NCBI GenBank assembly: GCA_046048095.1
Contig: JBJOGS010000002.1
Coordinates: forward strand, 1 to 36,307
Direction: 5' to 3'
Source of the DNA: UBA3478 sp046048095
Lineage (GTDB): Bacteria > Bacteroidota > Bacteroidia > Flavobacteriales > Flavobacteriaceae
Length of the DNA stretch: 36,307 nucleotides
In this document: positions 29,816 through 36,307 of the stretch, piece after piece
Numbering within the stretch: position 1 is the first letter of the stretch
Layout of the letters: every line of letters begins with the position of its first letter
The notes under the pieces: generated by a model
Seen by the model: only the letters and a program-made list of their open reading frames with translations
Told to the model about the DNA's origin: nothing
Databases searched by the model: none
Position numbers and translations under genes: made by a program

Positions 29816-31180
29816 TTAAACCAACCGGTTGCTATCCCAATTTTCGAGATAGTCAGCGATAAATTTTATAAAGAGTCCTCCTAAAGCCCCATTAACCACG
29901 CGGTGGTCATAAGAGTGCGACAAATACATCTTATGGCGTATACCTAAAAATTCACCCTGCTCGGTTTCTACTACAGCGGGCACTTTTCGAATAGCTCCAA
30001 TCGCTAATATACCTACTTGCGGTTGCGGAATGATCGGTGTCCCAAATACACTTCCGAATGATCCGATATTCGTTACAGTATAGGTGGCGTTCATGACTTC
30101 ATCGGGCTTCAATGCTCCATTACGTGCACGCTGGGCCAAATCATTGACCTTCAGGGCTAGACCTGGCAAATTGAGCAAATCGGCCTCTTTAATCACCGGA
30201 ACAATGAGGTTTCCGTCCTCTAGGGCCGTAGCCATACCGATATTAATAGCCTTTTTTTGAATAATAGCTTCCCCATCAAATTGAATATTCATTTGAGGAT
30301 AAGTTTTTAGCGCTCGGGCAACCGCCTCTATAAACAGAGGGGTAAAAGTGAGCTTTTCACCCTCTAAACGCTCAAATTTCTCTTTTATAGCCAAACGCCA
30401 TTCCACCACTGCAGTTACATCTACCTCGATAAAACTCTGTACATGCGCCGAAGTTAAGACGCTCTCTAACATATTTTTTGCAGTGAGCTTAGCCATGCGA
30501 TTTAAGCTAATACGTTCATCACCCGAACTCAGCACCGAAGTTGATTTAGTTGGCGATTCAAGGGGGGGGTTCGGGGGTTGATTGGGTACTACCGAACGAT
30601 CAGCACTTACCGATACAGGTTTTGGTGAAGTACGTTGAGCCTTTGCAGCTACAAAAGTTAAAATATCTTCTTTTGTGACGCGCTCATCAAGCCCAGTACC
30701 TTGAATAGATGCCAACTCCTCATCGGTCACCCCTTCTTCTTCAGCGATACTTTTCACCAAAGGAGAAAGAAATCCCTTTGAACGCTTCACCGAGGGCTCT
30801 CGGTGCGAAAGATTGATAATCTCTTGGGTAAATTGCTCGGCAGCGTCAATTTCATCTTGCGGTAGTTCAACTACTGAACTCGCTGCTTCTGATGGCACAT
30901 CAAGTGGTTGGGTTGCAGCAGGCGTTTCAAGCGCAGATGAATCCGTAGCAATAACAAAAAGCACCTCACCTACTTTAACCACTTGATCGATGGCGGCCCG
31001 CTTTTCTATAATAACACCCGCATGTTCTGAAATGATCTCAGAGTCAACCTTATCCGTCGCGACTTCAACCACTACCTCGTCCATCTGAACGGTATCCCCG
31101 ACCTCTTTTAGCCAGTTCGTTACGGTGGCTTCTACAACACTTTCGCCCATTTCAGGCAAGACAACTTCTAGGTGTGGCAT
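29816..31180 (-). CDS. 2-oxo acid dehydrogenase E2, branched-chain type dihydrolipoamide acyltransferase
   Basis: 454 residues. One lipoyl domain (1-80) with lipoyl lysine K44 in VATDKVDSE, a linker rich in Pro and Ser, an E1/E3-binding domain (about 130-175, LSPLVKSIAEEEGVTDEEL), another Pro-rich linker, and the catalytic acyltransferase domain (about 225-454). The catalytic motif is SYDHRVVNG (DHR at 425-427), with Asn where many E2s have Asp; this is common in Bacteroidota branched-chain enzymes. Its E1 and E3 partners are not adjacent. It lies 28 nt after recR; a TAnnTTTG box ends 5 nt before the start. Substrate (branched-chain versus pyruvate) is inferred from family resemblance. Confidence 0.9.
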   Translation of the reverse strand: MPHLEVVLPEMGESVVEATVTNWLKEVGDTVQMDEVVVEVATDKVDSEIISEHAGVIIEKRAAIDQVVKVGEVLFVIATDSSALETPAATQPLDVPSEAASSVVELPQDEIDAAEQFTQEIINLSHREPSVKRSKGFLSPLVKSIAEEEGVTDEELASIQGTGLDERVTKEDILTFVAAKAQRTSPKPVSVSADRSVVPNQPPNPPLESPTKSTSVLSSGDERISLNRMAKLTAKNMLESVLTSAHVQSFIEVDVTAVVEWRLAIKEKFERLEGEKLTFTPLFIEAVARALKTYPQMNIQFDGEAIIQKKAINIGMATALEDGNLIVPVIKEADLLNLPGLALKVNDLAQRARNGALKPDEVMNATYTVTNIGSFGSVFGTPIIPQPQVGILAIGAIRKVPAVVETEQGEFLGIRHKMYLSHSYDHRVVNGALGGLFIKFIADYLENWDSNRLV

Positions 31181-31185
31181 AGGCG

Positions 31186-31193
31186 CAAATTTA
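31186..31193 (-). promoter_or_regulatory. TAnnTTTG box abutting the E2 gene
   Basis: TAAATTTG on the minus strand ends 5 nt before the E2 ATG, within the 28-nt gap to recR. Upstream TTGs are at 10 and 27 nt, neither ideal. Confidence 0.4.
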
Positions 31194-31208
31194 GCAATAA
31201 TGTCAAGA

Positions 31209-31814
31209 CTAATCGCTTATCAAGACCCTATTACTAATGCTTCGACCTAAGGTGATCTCGTCAGCATACTGCAACTCGTCTCCGACAGCCAAACCTCGAG
31301 CTAGGGTACTGCACTTCAACGCCAACTCTTTAATACTCTTGTGTATATAAAACTGGGTGGTATCGCCTTCCATAGAGGCGCTCAGTGCGAAAATAACTTC
31401 GCTCACTGCTGTACTTCGCAAGCGCTCTATCAAGCTGCCAATAGCCAAATCCGATGGGCCAATGCCATCCATAGGTGAAATTTTTCCGCCCAGAACATGA
31501 TACAACCCTTTGTACTCAGCAGTCGCTTCAATGGCCAAAACATCACGTATATCTTCAACCACACAGATCAGCTGAGAGTCGCGGCGAGGATCAGAACAAA
31601 TCACGCATAGCTCTTCGTCTGATAAGGCATTGCACTGCTTGCAGTGCTTAATGGCTATTCGAAGCTGCTTCAGCGCTTCTGCCAAGTCAAGCGTTTGTGT
31701 TTCAGGGCGCTGTAATAAGTGAAGTGCCAATCTCAAAGCCGTTCGTTTACCAATGCCCGGAAGCTGAGCAATGTGATCTACCGCTTTTTCCAATAACTTA
31801 GAGCCGTATTCCAT
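31209..31814 (-). CDS. recR: recombination mediator RecR
   Basis: 201 residues. Helps load RecA at gaps with RecF and RecO. Helix-hairpin-helix AQLPGIGKRTALRLALHL (16-33), a four-cysteine zinc finger C58xxC61...C70xxC73, and the Toprim domain from LICVVEDIRDVLAIE to VLGGKISPMDGIGPSDL. Normal family length. It is the first gene of the minus-strand run and divergent from the symporter, 25 nt apart. Confidence 0.97.
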   Translation of the reverse strand: MEYGSKLLEKAVDHIAQLPGIGKRTALRLALHLLQRPETQTLDLAEALKQLRIAIKHCKQCNALSDEELCVICSDPRRDSQLICVVEDIRDVLAIEATAEYKGLYHVLGGKISPMDGIGPSDLAIGSLIERLRSTAVSEVIFALSASMEGDTTQFYIHKSIKELALKCSTLARGLAVGDELQYADEITLGRSISNRVLISD

Positions 31815-31819
31815 AAACT

Positions 31820-31827
31820 CAAAAATA
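31820..31827 (-). promoter_or_regulatory. TAnnTTTG box abutting recR
   Basis: TATTTTTG on the minus strand ends 5 nt before the recR ATG. A TTG lies 24 nt further upstream, just outside normal spacing. The gap to the divergent gene is only 25 nt, so a leader is impossible without overlapping it. Confidence 0.45.
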
Positions 31828-31839
31828 CGGCGATCGCCT

Positions 31840-33312
31840 ATGAATTCAGTTCAAATAAGTTTACTTCTTCTGCTCTACTTCGGCTTACTTTTTTTGATTT
31901 CCTATTTCACCGGACGAAATGACAGCAATGAAAACTTCTACAGTGCCGGAAAAAACTCGAAGTGGTACTTAGTTGCCTTTGGAATGGTCGGAGCCTCATT
32001 ATCAGGGGTGACCTTCATTTCTGTTCCTGGATGGGTGGGCGCTACACAATTTACTTACCTCCAGGTGGTGTTGGGCTATTTCTTCGGTTATCTCGTGATC
32101 GCCTACGTACTTCTTCCACTTTATTATAGAATGGGACTGCGATCGATATACGAATACCTCGGAGAGCGATTTGGTCCTAAAAGTCAAAAAACAGGAGCGT
32201 TCTTTTTCTTTCTTTCTCGCGTATTAGGGGCCTCTTTTCGTCTCTATCTTGTCGCTATTGTACTCCACCATTTTGTGCTTAAATCATTTGGAGTCCCTAT
32301 AGAAGCAACTGTAGTGGTCTCTGTAGCTCTGATCTATGCCTACACCTTTAGAGGTGGTATCAATACCATTGTAATCACAGACACCCTGCAAACTCTTTTC
32401 ATGCTCACTGCTCTGGTATTGGCAATTTATTTACTCCTTGATCAACTAGACCTTTCTGCGATCGAATTCATCCGCAGTGAAGCCTTCGAGGGGTACAGCC
32501 AAGTATTTGTATTCGACGATCCCTTGCAGAAGAATTACTTTTTAAAATCCTTTATTGGAGGGGCGTTTATCACCATCGCCATGACCGGGCTTGACCAAGA
32601 TATGATGCAAAAAAACTTGAGTTGTAAAAACACAAAAGAAGCGCAACTGAATATGGTGGTATTTAGTTTAATTCTCATTGCGGTAACCGGTTTATTTGTT
32701 TTTCTAGGAAGCCTGCTCTTTCACTACAGTGAAGTCAATAATATTGCCCTTCCGGTCTCTAATGGGACGAGTAAAACAGATCTGCTATTTCCTGAAATTG
32801 CTTTAAATCAATCCTTAGGGTTGGGATTAGGCATTACGTTTTTCTTGGGTTTAATCGCAGCAGCGTACAGCAGTGCAGATAGTGCCTTGACCGCACTTAC
32901 CACCTCATTTTGCCTAGATTTCTTATCCCTAGATCGACATCCCACAACCGTTCAGGTAAAGCGCAGAAAGCAAGTGCATCTTGGCATATCCATCGCCCTA
33001 ATTGCAGTGATTATAAGTTTCACCTACCTATTAAGTGATAGCGTGATCGACAGCTTGCTCACTATTGCCGGATATACTTATGGTCCCTTATTGGGACTAT
33101 TCGCCTTCGGCATCCTAACCTCTTACCAGATACACGAGCGATGGGTAGGCTTGGTCTCGGTGGTTTCGGTGGCTACTATTGCCTTTTTGGGATCGCTAGA
33201 CGCCAGTGTCCTTGGAGGGTACCAGTTGGGCTATGAATTGTTGCCCCTAAATGGGATGCTCACTTTTGTCGGACTTTACCTCATCAGAAAGCCTCGTCCT
33301 AAAAACGCATAA
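31840..33312 (+). CDS. sodium:solute symporter (SSS family)
   Basis: 490-residue inner-membrane transporter with about 13 helices. Family landmarks: FLISYFTGRNDSNENFYSAGKNSKWYL-type sequence near the start, GASLSGVTFISVPGWVGATQF, TYLQVVLGYFFGYLVIAY and the sodium-site helix with AAAYSSADSALTALTTSFC. Solute is unknown; the group includes transporters for sugars, amino acids and nucleobases. It is divergent from recR and its 3' end overlaps fabH by 14 nt. There is no clear promoter in the 25-nt gap. Confidence 0.92.
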   Translation: MNSVQISLLLLLYFGLLFLISYFTGRNDSNENFYSAGKNSKWYLVAFGMVGASLSGVTFISVPGWVGATQFTYLQVVLGYFFGYLVIAYVLLPLYYRMGLRSIYEYLGERFGPKSQKTGAFFFFLSRVLGASFRLYLVAIVLHHFVLKSFGVPIEATVVVSVALIYAYTFRGGINTIVITDTLQTLFMLTALVLAIYLLLDQLDLSAIEFIRSEAFEGYSQVFVFDDPLQKNYFLKSFIGGAFITIAMTGLDQDMMQKNLSCKNTKEAQLNMVVFSLILIAVTGLFVFLGSLLFHYSEVNNIALPVSNGTSKTDLLFPEIALNQSLGLGLGITFFLGLIAAAYSSADSALTALTTSFCLDFLSLDRHPTTVQVKRRKQVHLGISIALIAVIISFTYLLSDSVIDSLLTIAGYTYGPLLGLFAFGILTSYQIHERWVGLVSVVSVATIAFLGSLDASVLGGYQLGYELLPLNGMLTFVGLYLIRKPRPKNA

Positions 33313-34312
33313 TCACGCTTCCCCAGGTGAAACCACTTCCGAATGCGGCAAGCACAACGAGGTCTCCTTCTTTTACCCTACCCTTTTCCCAGGCCTCGGT
33401 AAGCGCAATGGGAATGGAAGCGGCTGTCGTGTTTCCATAATGCATGATGTTATTGTACACCTGATCATCGCTTAGCCTAAATTTTTGTTGAATAAATTGA
33501 GCGATTCTAAGGTTGGCCTGATGCGGAATGAGCATGTCAATGTCTTCAGGGGTCAATCCATTATGAGCAAGACCTTCGTGTATAACCTCTGCAAAACGAA
33601 CCACAGCATTTTTAAAGACGAACTGCCCATTCATGTACGGCATATATGAGATGTCATCAGGATCGTTATCTGCGATAATGTCACTCACCCATCGCTTACC
33701 CATTCCAGGGGCGATAAGTGAAAGCTCTTCAGCGTGCTGCCCCTCAGAGTGAAGGTGTGAAGATAAGATTCCTCTTCCTTCATAAGGGCTTCTTGAAACT
33801 ACCGCGGCACCCGCTCCGTCACCAAAAATTACAGAAACCGAACGCCCACGCGTGGTCATATCTAAGCCGTGCGAATGCAGTTCAGATCCAATAACAAGAA
33901 TGTTCTTGTACATCCCTGTGCGCACGAACTGATCTGCCACAGACAGGGCATAAACGAAGCCAGAGCATTGGTTGCGCACATCGAGAGCTCCGACCGTACC
34001 GATCCCTAAATCGCGCTGAACAAGTACCCCTGGCCCAGGAAAATAGTAGTCTGGACTAAGCGTGGCAAAAATGATAAAATCAATCTCTTGCTTATCGATT
34101 TGTGCACGTTCGATGGCCTTTTCTGCGGCCTTCACACCCATAGAAGTCGTCGTATCCTCGCCTTTTACCGCAAAACGCCGCTCTTTAATACCTGTGCGTT
34201 CTTGAATCCAGGCGTCATTCGTCTCCATGATCTTAGAAAGATCGTCGTTGGTGACTCGATTTTCGGGTACGTAAAAGCCTAATCCCTTTATAAATGAAGT
34301 ATGCATAGTCAT
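33299..34312 (-). CDS. fabH: 3-oxoacyl-ACP synthase III (FabH type)
   Basis: Condenses acetyl- or branched acyl-CoA with malonyl-ACP to start fatty acid synthesis. 337 residues, thiolase fold. The Cys-His-Asn triad is complete: C116 (DVRNQCSGF), H264 (LIPHQANLRI) and N294 (YGNTTAAS). Two start ATGs (34312 and 34306); I kept the first. Many flavobacteria carry several FabH paralogues, so a specialised role (such as arylpolyene or another pathway) cannot be excluded, but no other such genes are near. It comes 29 nt after an ABC1 kinase and converges with the symporter gene. Confidence 0.9.
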   Translation of the reverse strand: MTMHTSFIKGLGFYVPENRVTNDDLSKIMETNDAWIQERTGIKERRFAVKGEDTTTSMGVKAAEKAIERAQIDKQEIDFIIFATLSPDYYFPGPGVLVQRDLGIGTVGALDVRNQCSGFVYALSVADQFVRTGMYKNILVIGSELHSHGLDMTTRGRSVSVIFGDGAGAAVVSRSPYEGRGILSSHLHSEGQHAEELSLIAPGMGKRWVSDIIADNDPDDISYMPYMNGQFVFKNAVVRFAEVIHEGLAHNGLTPEDIDMLIPHQANLRIAQFIQQKFRLSDDQVYNNIMHYGNTTAASIPIALTEAWEKGRVKEGDLVVLAAFGSGFTWGSVIMRF

Positions 34313-34341
34313 TACTTTATTCGAAAAGTTACGATTAAATC

Positions 34342-35649
34342 CTAAAGATAACGTCTGAAAGCCTGAGTATCGACCGTTGCCTTTAGGTCATAAAGTAGAT
34401 TGTAAAGCCCAAAGAAGGTACGGTTCATATAAAGAAAATGCTGTGACCCGCGATTCGAATTCATCTTCCGAATCTCTTGATCGTTAGCAAAAAACTCGGC
34501 GGTTCGCCCAATACCCTCCCAAAATGCAGCGTCCGAAAAATCAAAGTGCACGGCATTGAAAGGCGCGGTAAACAATTGAAGTAACTCACTAAATAGTTTC
34601 GAGAAATAGGCAACCTCACGGGGTCCATCGGACGGAACGAGCATTTCTAATTCGTATAATTTTTCAGTAAATGCTCGCTCATTCTTTTGCGTGGCGTAAT
34701 CGGCTAACTCAAAATAAGGCACATAAAAAGAGTCGGGTATCACTTTAATACACCCAAAGTCGATGACCACAAGTTCGTTTTGGGAATTGATTAAAAAATT
34801 TCCTGGATGGGGATCCGCATGTACCTTTTTAAGCCCATGAATCTGGAACATATAAAAATCCCAAAGCGATTGACCGACAGCACTCGCTACTTCAGCGTCA
34901 AAAGCATCTTTAATCCATTGACCCAATGGAATACCTTGAACATAGCTCATGGTTAAAACCCGCTCTGACGACCACTGCTCGTAGTAGGTCGGAAAGTGAA
35001 GACCCTTTAAATGCTCACATGCCCGAGTAATTTCGTGACTTTGCGCTAATTCTACCCGATAATCGGTTTCTTCTAACAGCTTGCACTCGACTTCTTTAAA
35101 ATATTTTTCAGAATCCTTTGCGCTCATGTTAAACATACGCAGCGCTATGGGTTTTACCAAGGCCAAATCAGACTGAATACTTTCAGCCACCCCTGGATAT
35201 TGCACTTTAACGGCCAACGATAGTCCGTCTTTCTCTGCTCGATGCACCTGTCCAATAGAGGCAGCATTCATCGCACCGTACTCAAAAAAATCAAAAAGAT
35301 TTTCAGGATCTTCGCCTAGATAGCGTCTCAAAGTCTTTCGCACGAGCGGAGCAGACAAGGGCGGAACTGAAAATTGAGAAAGAGAGAAACGCTCAACGTA
35401 AGCACGGGGCAGAATATTGCGTTCCATACTCAACATTTGCGCGACCTTCAAAGCGCTTCCTTTTAACTCTTTAAGCGAGTCATAAATATCGGAAGCGTTG
35501 CGCTCATCGAGCTGTTCTTTTGCACGCTCTTTGTCAAGAATCCGCTCTCCGTAATACTTTAAATAATTGGTGCCCAGCTTTACCCCAGTTCCTACCAATT
35601 TTGAGGTACGCTGCAACTTTGAGGTAGGGATCTTATCTGTGGACTTCAC
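34342..35649 (-). CDS. ABC1/UbiB-family atypical kinase
   Basis: 435 residues, the AarF/UbiB kinase-like family. The Ala-rich nucleotide loop is NAASIGQV (128-135), the catalytic-lysine region is AVKVQYPGV (K148), and the KxGQ element appears as KVAQ (68-71). The C-terminal lobe has HADPHPGNFLI and VIDFGCIKVIP. Such proteins support quinone or lipid metabolism; the substrate is unknown. The start is GTG (35649-35647), overlapping the TetR stop by one base (TAGTG), so the two genes are coupled. Confidence 0.9.
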   Translation of the reverse strand: MKSTDKIPTSKLQRTSKLVGTGVKLGTNYLKYYGERILDKERAKEQLDERNASDIYDSLKELKGSALKVAQMLSMERNILPRAYVERFSLSQFSVPPLSAPLVRKTLRRYLGEDPENLFDFFEYGAMNAASIGQVHRAEKDGLSLAVKVQYPGVAESIQSDLALVKPIALRMFNMSAKDSEKYFKEVECKLLEETDYRVELAQSHEITRACEHLKGLHFPTYYEQWSSERVLTMSYVQGIPLGQWIKDAFDAEVASAVGQSLWDFYMFQIHGLKKVHADPHPGNFLINSQNELVVIDFGCIKVIPDSFYVPYFELADYATQKNERAFTEKLYELEMLVPSDGPREVAYFSKLFSELLQLFTAPFNAVHFDFSDAAFWEGIGRTAEFFANDQEIRKMNSNRGSQHFLYMNRTFFGLYNLLYDLKATVDTQAFRRYL

Positions 35650-36307
35650 TAGACTGAAAAGGCTTCTTTAAACAGAAACTTTCCTAAGTCAAATGCATTC
35701 TCTAATGGAGTGTTGTCGAAAACATCAAAGATGGTATTCACCGACTTCTCAATCACGAGGTCGGTCTTTTCAAACCCCACAGAGCGATCTTCTAAATAAA
35801 ACTTGAGTAAAAAAAGAAACTGAGCCCATCCGGCCTCTGAAAAAAATTGATGGTTGTATTTAAAAACCCCCAATGATTTCGAGGCATTTTCTTTTTCGAT
35901 TAGAGAAGAAATAAATTGTTTGTAGGCCTTTCGCAGTCCGCGAAGCACCTTGATATCTGATAGTTGCATTTGAGGCTTCTGTAACACAAAAAGCACATAA
36001 GATCGATTCAAGGTGAGATTTTCAAAAAAGGTGAATAAATAGCTCAACACCTTTTCACGTTGACTAAATGCATCAAATTCTTGGCTGTTCTGCACGGTTT
36101 CTAAAGTGCGATAGTGAAAAGCTTCCCATACCCCTTCTGCCACCGCATCTAACGAAGCGAAGTGCGCATAAAAACTGGCCTCTTCTATAGCTAGCTCTTT
36201 ACAAAACTTATAGACCGACTTAGGAGCCACCTCGTGCTCTAAGGTCAAGTCCATGTAGGCAGATAAGATTTTATCTTTTGAAACCGATTTTTCTTTCGCT
36301 GAACTCT
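35649..36307 (-). CDS. TetR-family transcriptional regulator (5' end outside window)
   Basis: The frame is open to the right edge, so the gene is incomplete at its N-terminus. An ATG at 36254 exists but lies inside the helix-turn-helix. Read from the edge, the protein shows KDKILSAYMDLTLEHEVAPK, then SVYKFCKELAIEEASFYAHF, the standard TetR DNA-binding domain. The C-terminal ligand-binding half is about 150 residues and not recognisable by motif. It overlaps the ABC1 kinase start and probably controls that operon. The ligand is unknown. Confidence 0.85.
   Translation of the reverse strand, partial: SSAKEKSVSKDKILSAYMDLTLEHEVAPKSVYKFCKELAIEEASFYAHFASLDAVAEGVWEAFHYRTLETVQNSQEFDAFSQREKVLSYLFTFFENLTLNRSYVLFVLQKPQMQLSDIKVLRGLRKAYKQFISSLIEKENASKSLGVFKYNHQFFSEAGWAQFLFLLKFYLEDRSVGFEKTDLVIEKSVNTIFDVFDNTPLENAFDLGKFLFKEAFSV

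Noticed and set aside
30551..30580. Runs of G near 30562 within the E2 gene
   Set aside because: They encode the Pro-rich interdomain linker on the minus strand, so no special structure needs to be invoked.
1..36307. Phage, insertion sequences, CRISPR, defence or secretion islands
   Set aside because: No transposase, integrase, Cas gene, repeat-spacer pattern or restriction gene was found on either strand; nearly all of the window is core metabolism and information processing.

Overview
The window is an ordinary chromosomal stretch of a member of the Bacteroidota, most likely a marine, pigmented flavobacterium. The reasons are: split transketolase subunits, a Bacteroidota-specific DUF4295 protein encoded after ribosomal proteins L28 and L33, a tRNA-guanine transglycosylase without the zinc cysteines, promoters of the TTG-N19-TAnnTTTG type, few Shine-Dalgarno sites, and a flavobacterial saproxanthin/myxol-type carotenoid cluster. 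I see no phage, insertion sequence, CRISPR array, toxin-antitoxin pair or obvious defence island, and I do not claim a new multi-gene system.

Layout: (1) 1-1810 is the end of thrS, then infC, rpmI and rplT, closed by a strong terminator. infC probably starts at a rare AUA codon. (2) 1817-7372 holds a HAD phosphatase and, on the minus strand, tgt-lptG-accA-dnaB. DnaB ends in a tail that looks like the acidic tip of SSB. (3) 7430-12261 holds two-part transketolase and an outer-membrane barrel on the plus strand, an FKBP-like calcium-motif lipoprotein (minus), an Hsp15-like S4 protein plus a phosphoribosyltransferase (plus), and aroK (minus). (4) 12315-12809 is an RNA and regulatory island: tRNA-Lys(TTT), tRNA-Leu(GAG), and a perfect 56-bp direct repeat of the tRNA-Leu 3' end plus its terminator, flanking 127 bp of structured non-coding DNA.

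(5) 12810-18590 is the carotenoid operon: a CarH/LitR-like MerR regulator with the B12-photoreceptor residues, then crtI, crtB, crtZ, a CrtD-like desaturase and a CruF-like hydratase, all overlapping or nearly so. A CrtA-like gene converges on it from the other strand, 9 nt behind aconitase. Together these can make phytoene, lycopene, and the hydroxylated acyclic end of saproxanthin or myxol. The lycopene cyclase is not in the window. (6) 19299-25478 (mostly minus) holds aconitase, a periplasmic chaperone pair (lipoprotein plus SurA), a small unknown protein (plus) and rimO.

(7) 25487-27147 holds ftsY, then DUF4295-rpmG-rpmB with their own promoter and terminator. (8) 27159-31814 is one tight minus-strand run: recR, a branched-chain-type E2, a DnaQ-like exonuclease, an FAH-family hydrolase and cinA. 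(9) 31840-36307 holds a sodium:solute symporter (plus), then FabH, an ABC1/UbiB kinase and a TetR regulator on the minus strand. The TetR gene runs off the right edge.

Promoter-like TAnnTTTG boxes occur in front of many genes. They fall into two classes: normal leaders of about 20-40 nt, and a group ending only 4-5 nt before the start codon, which suggests leaderless messages.
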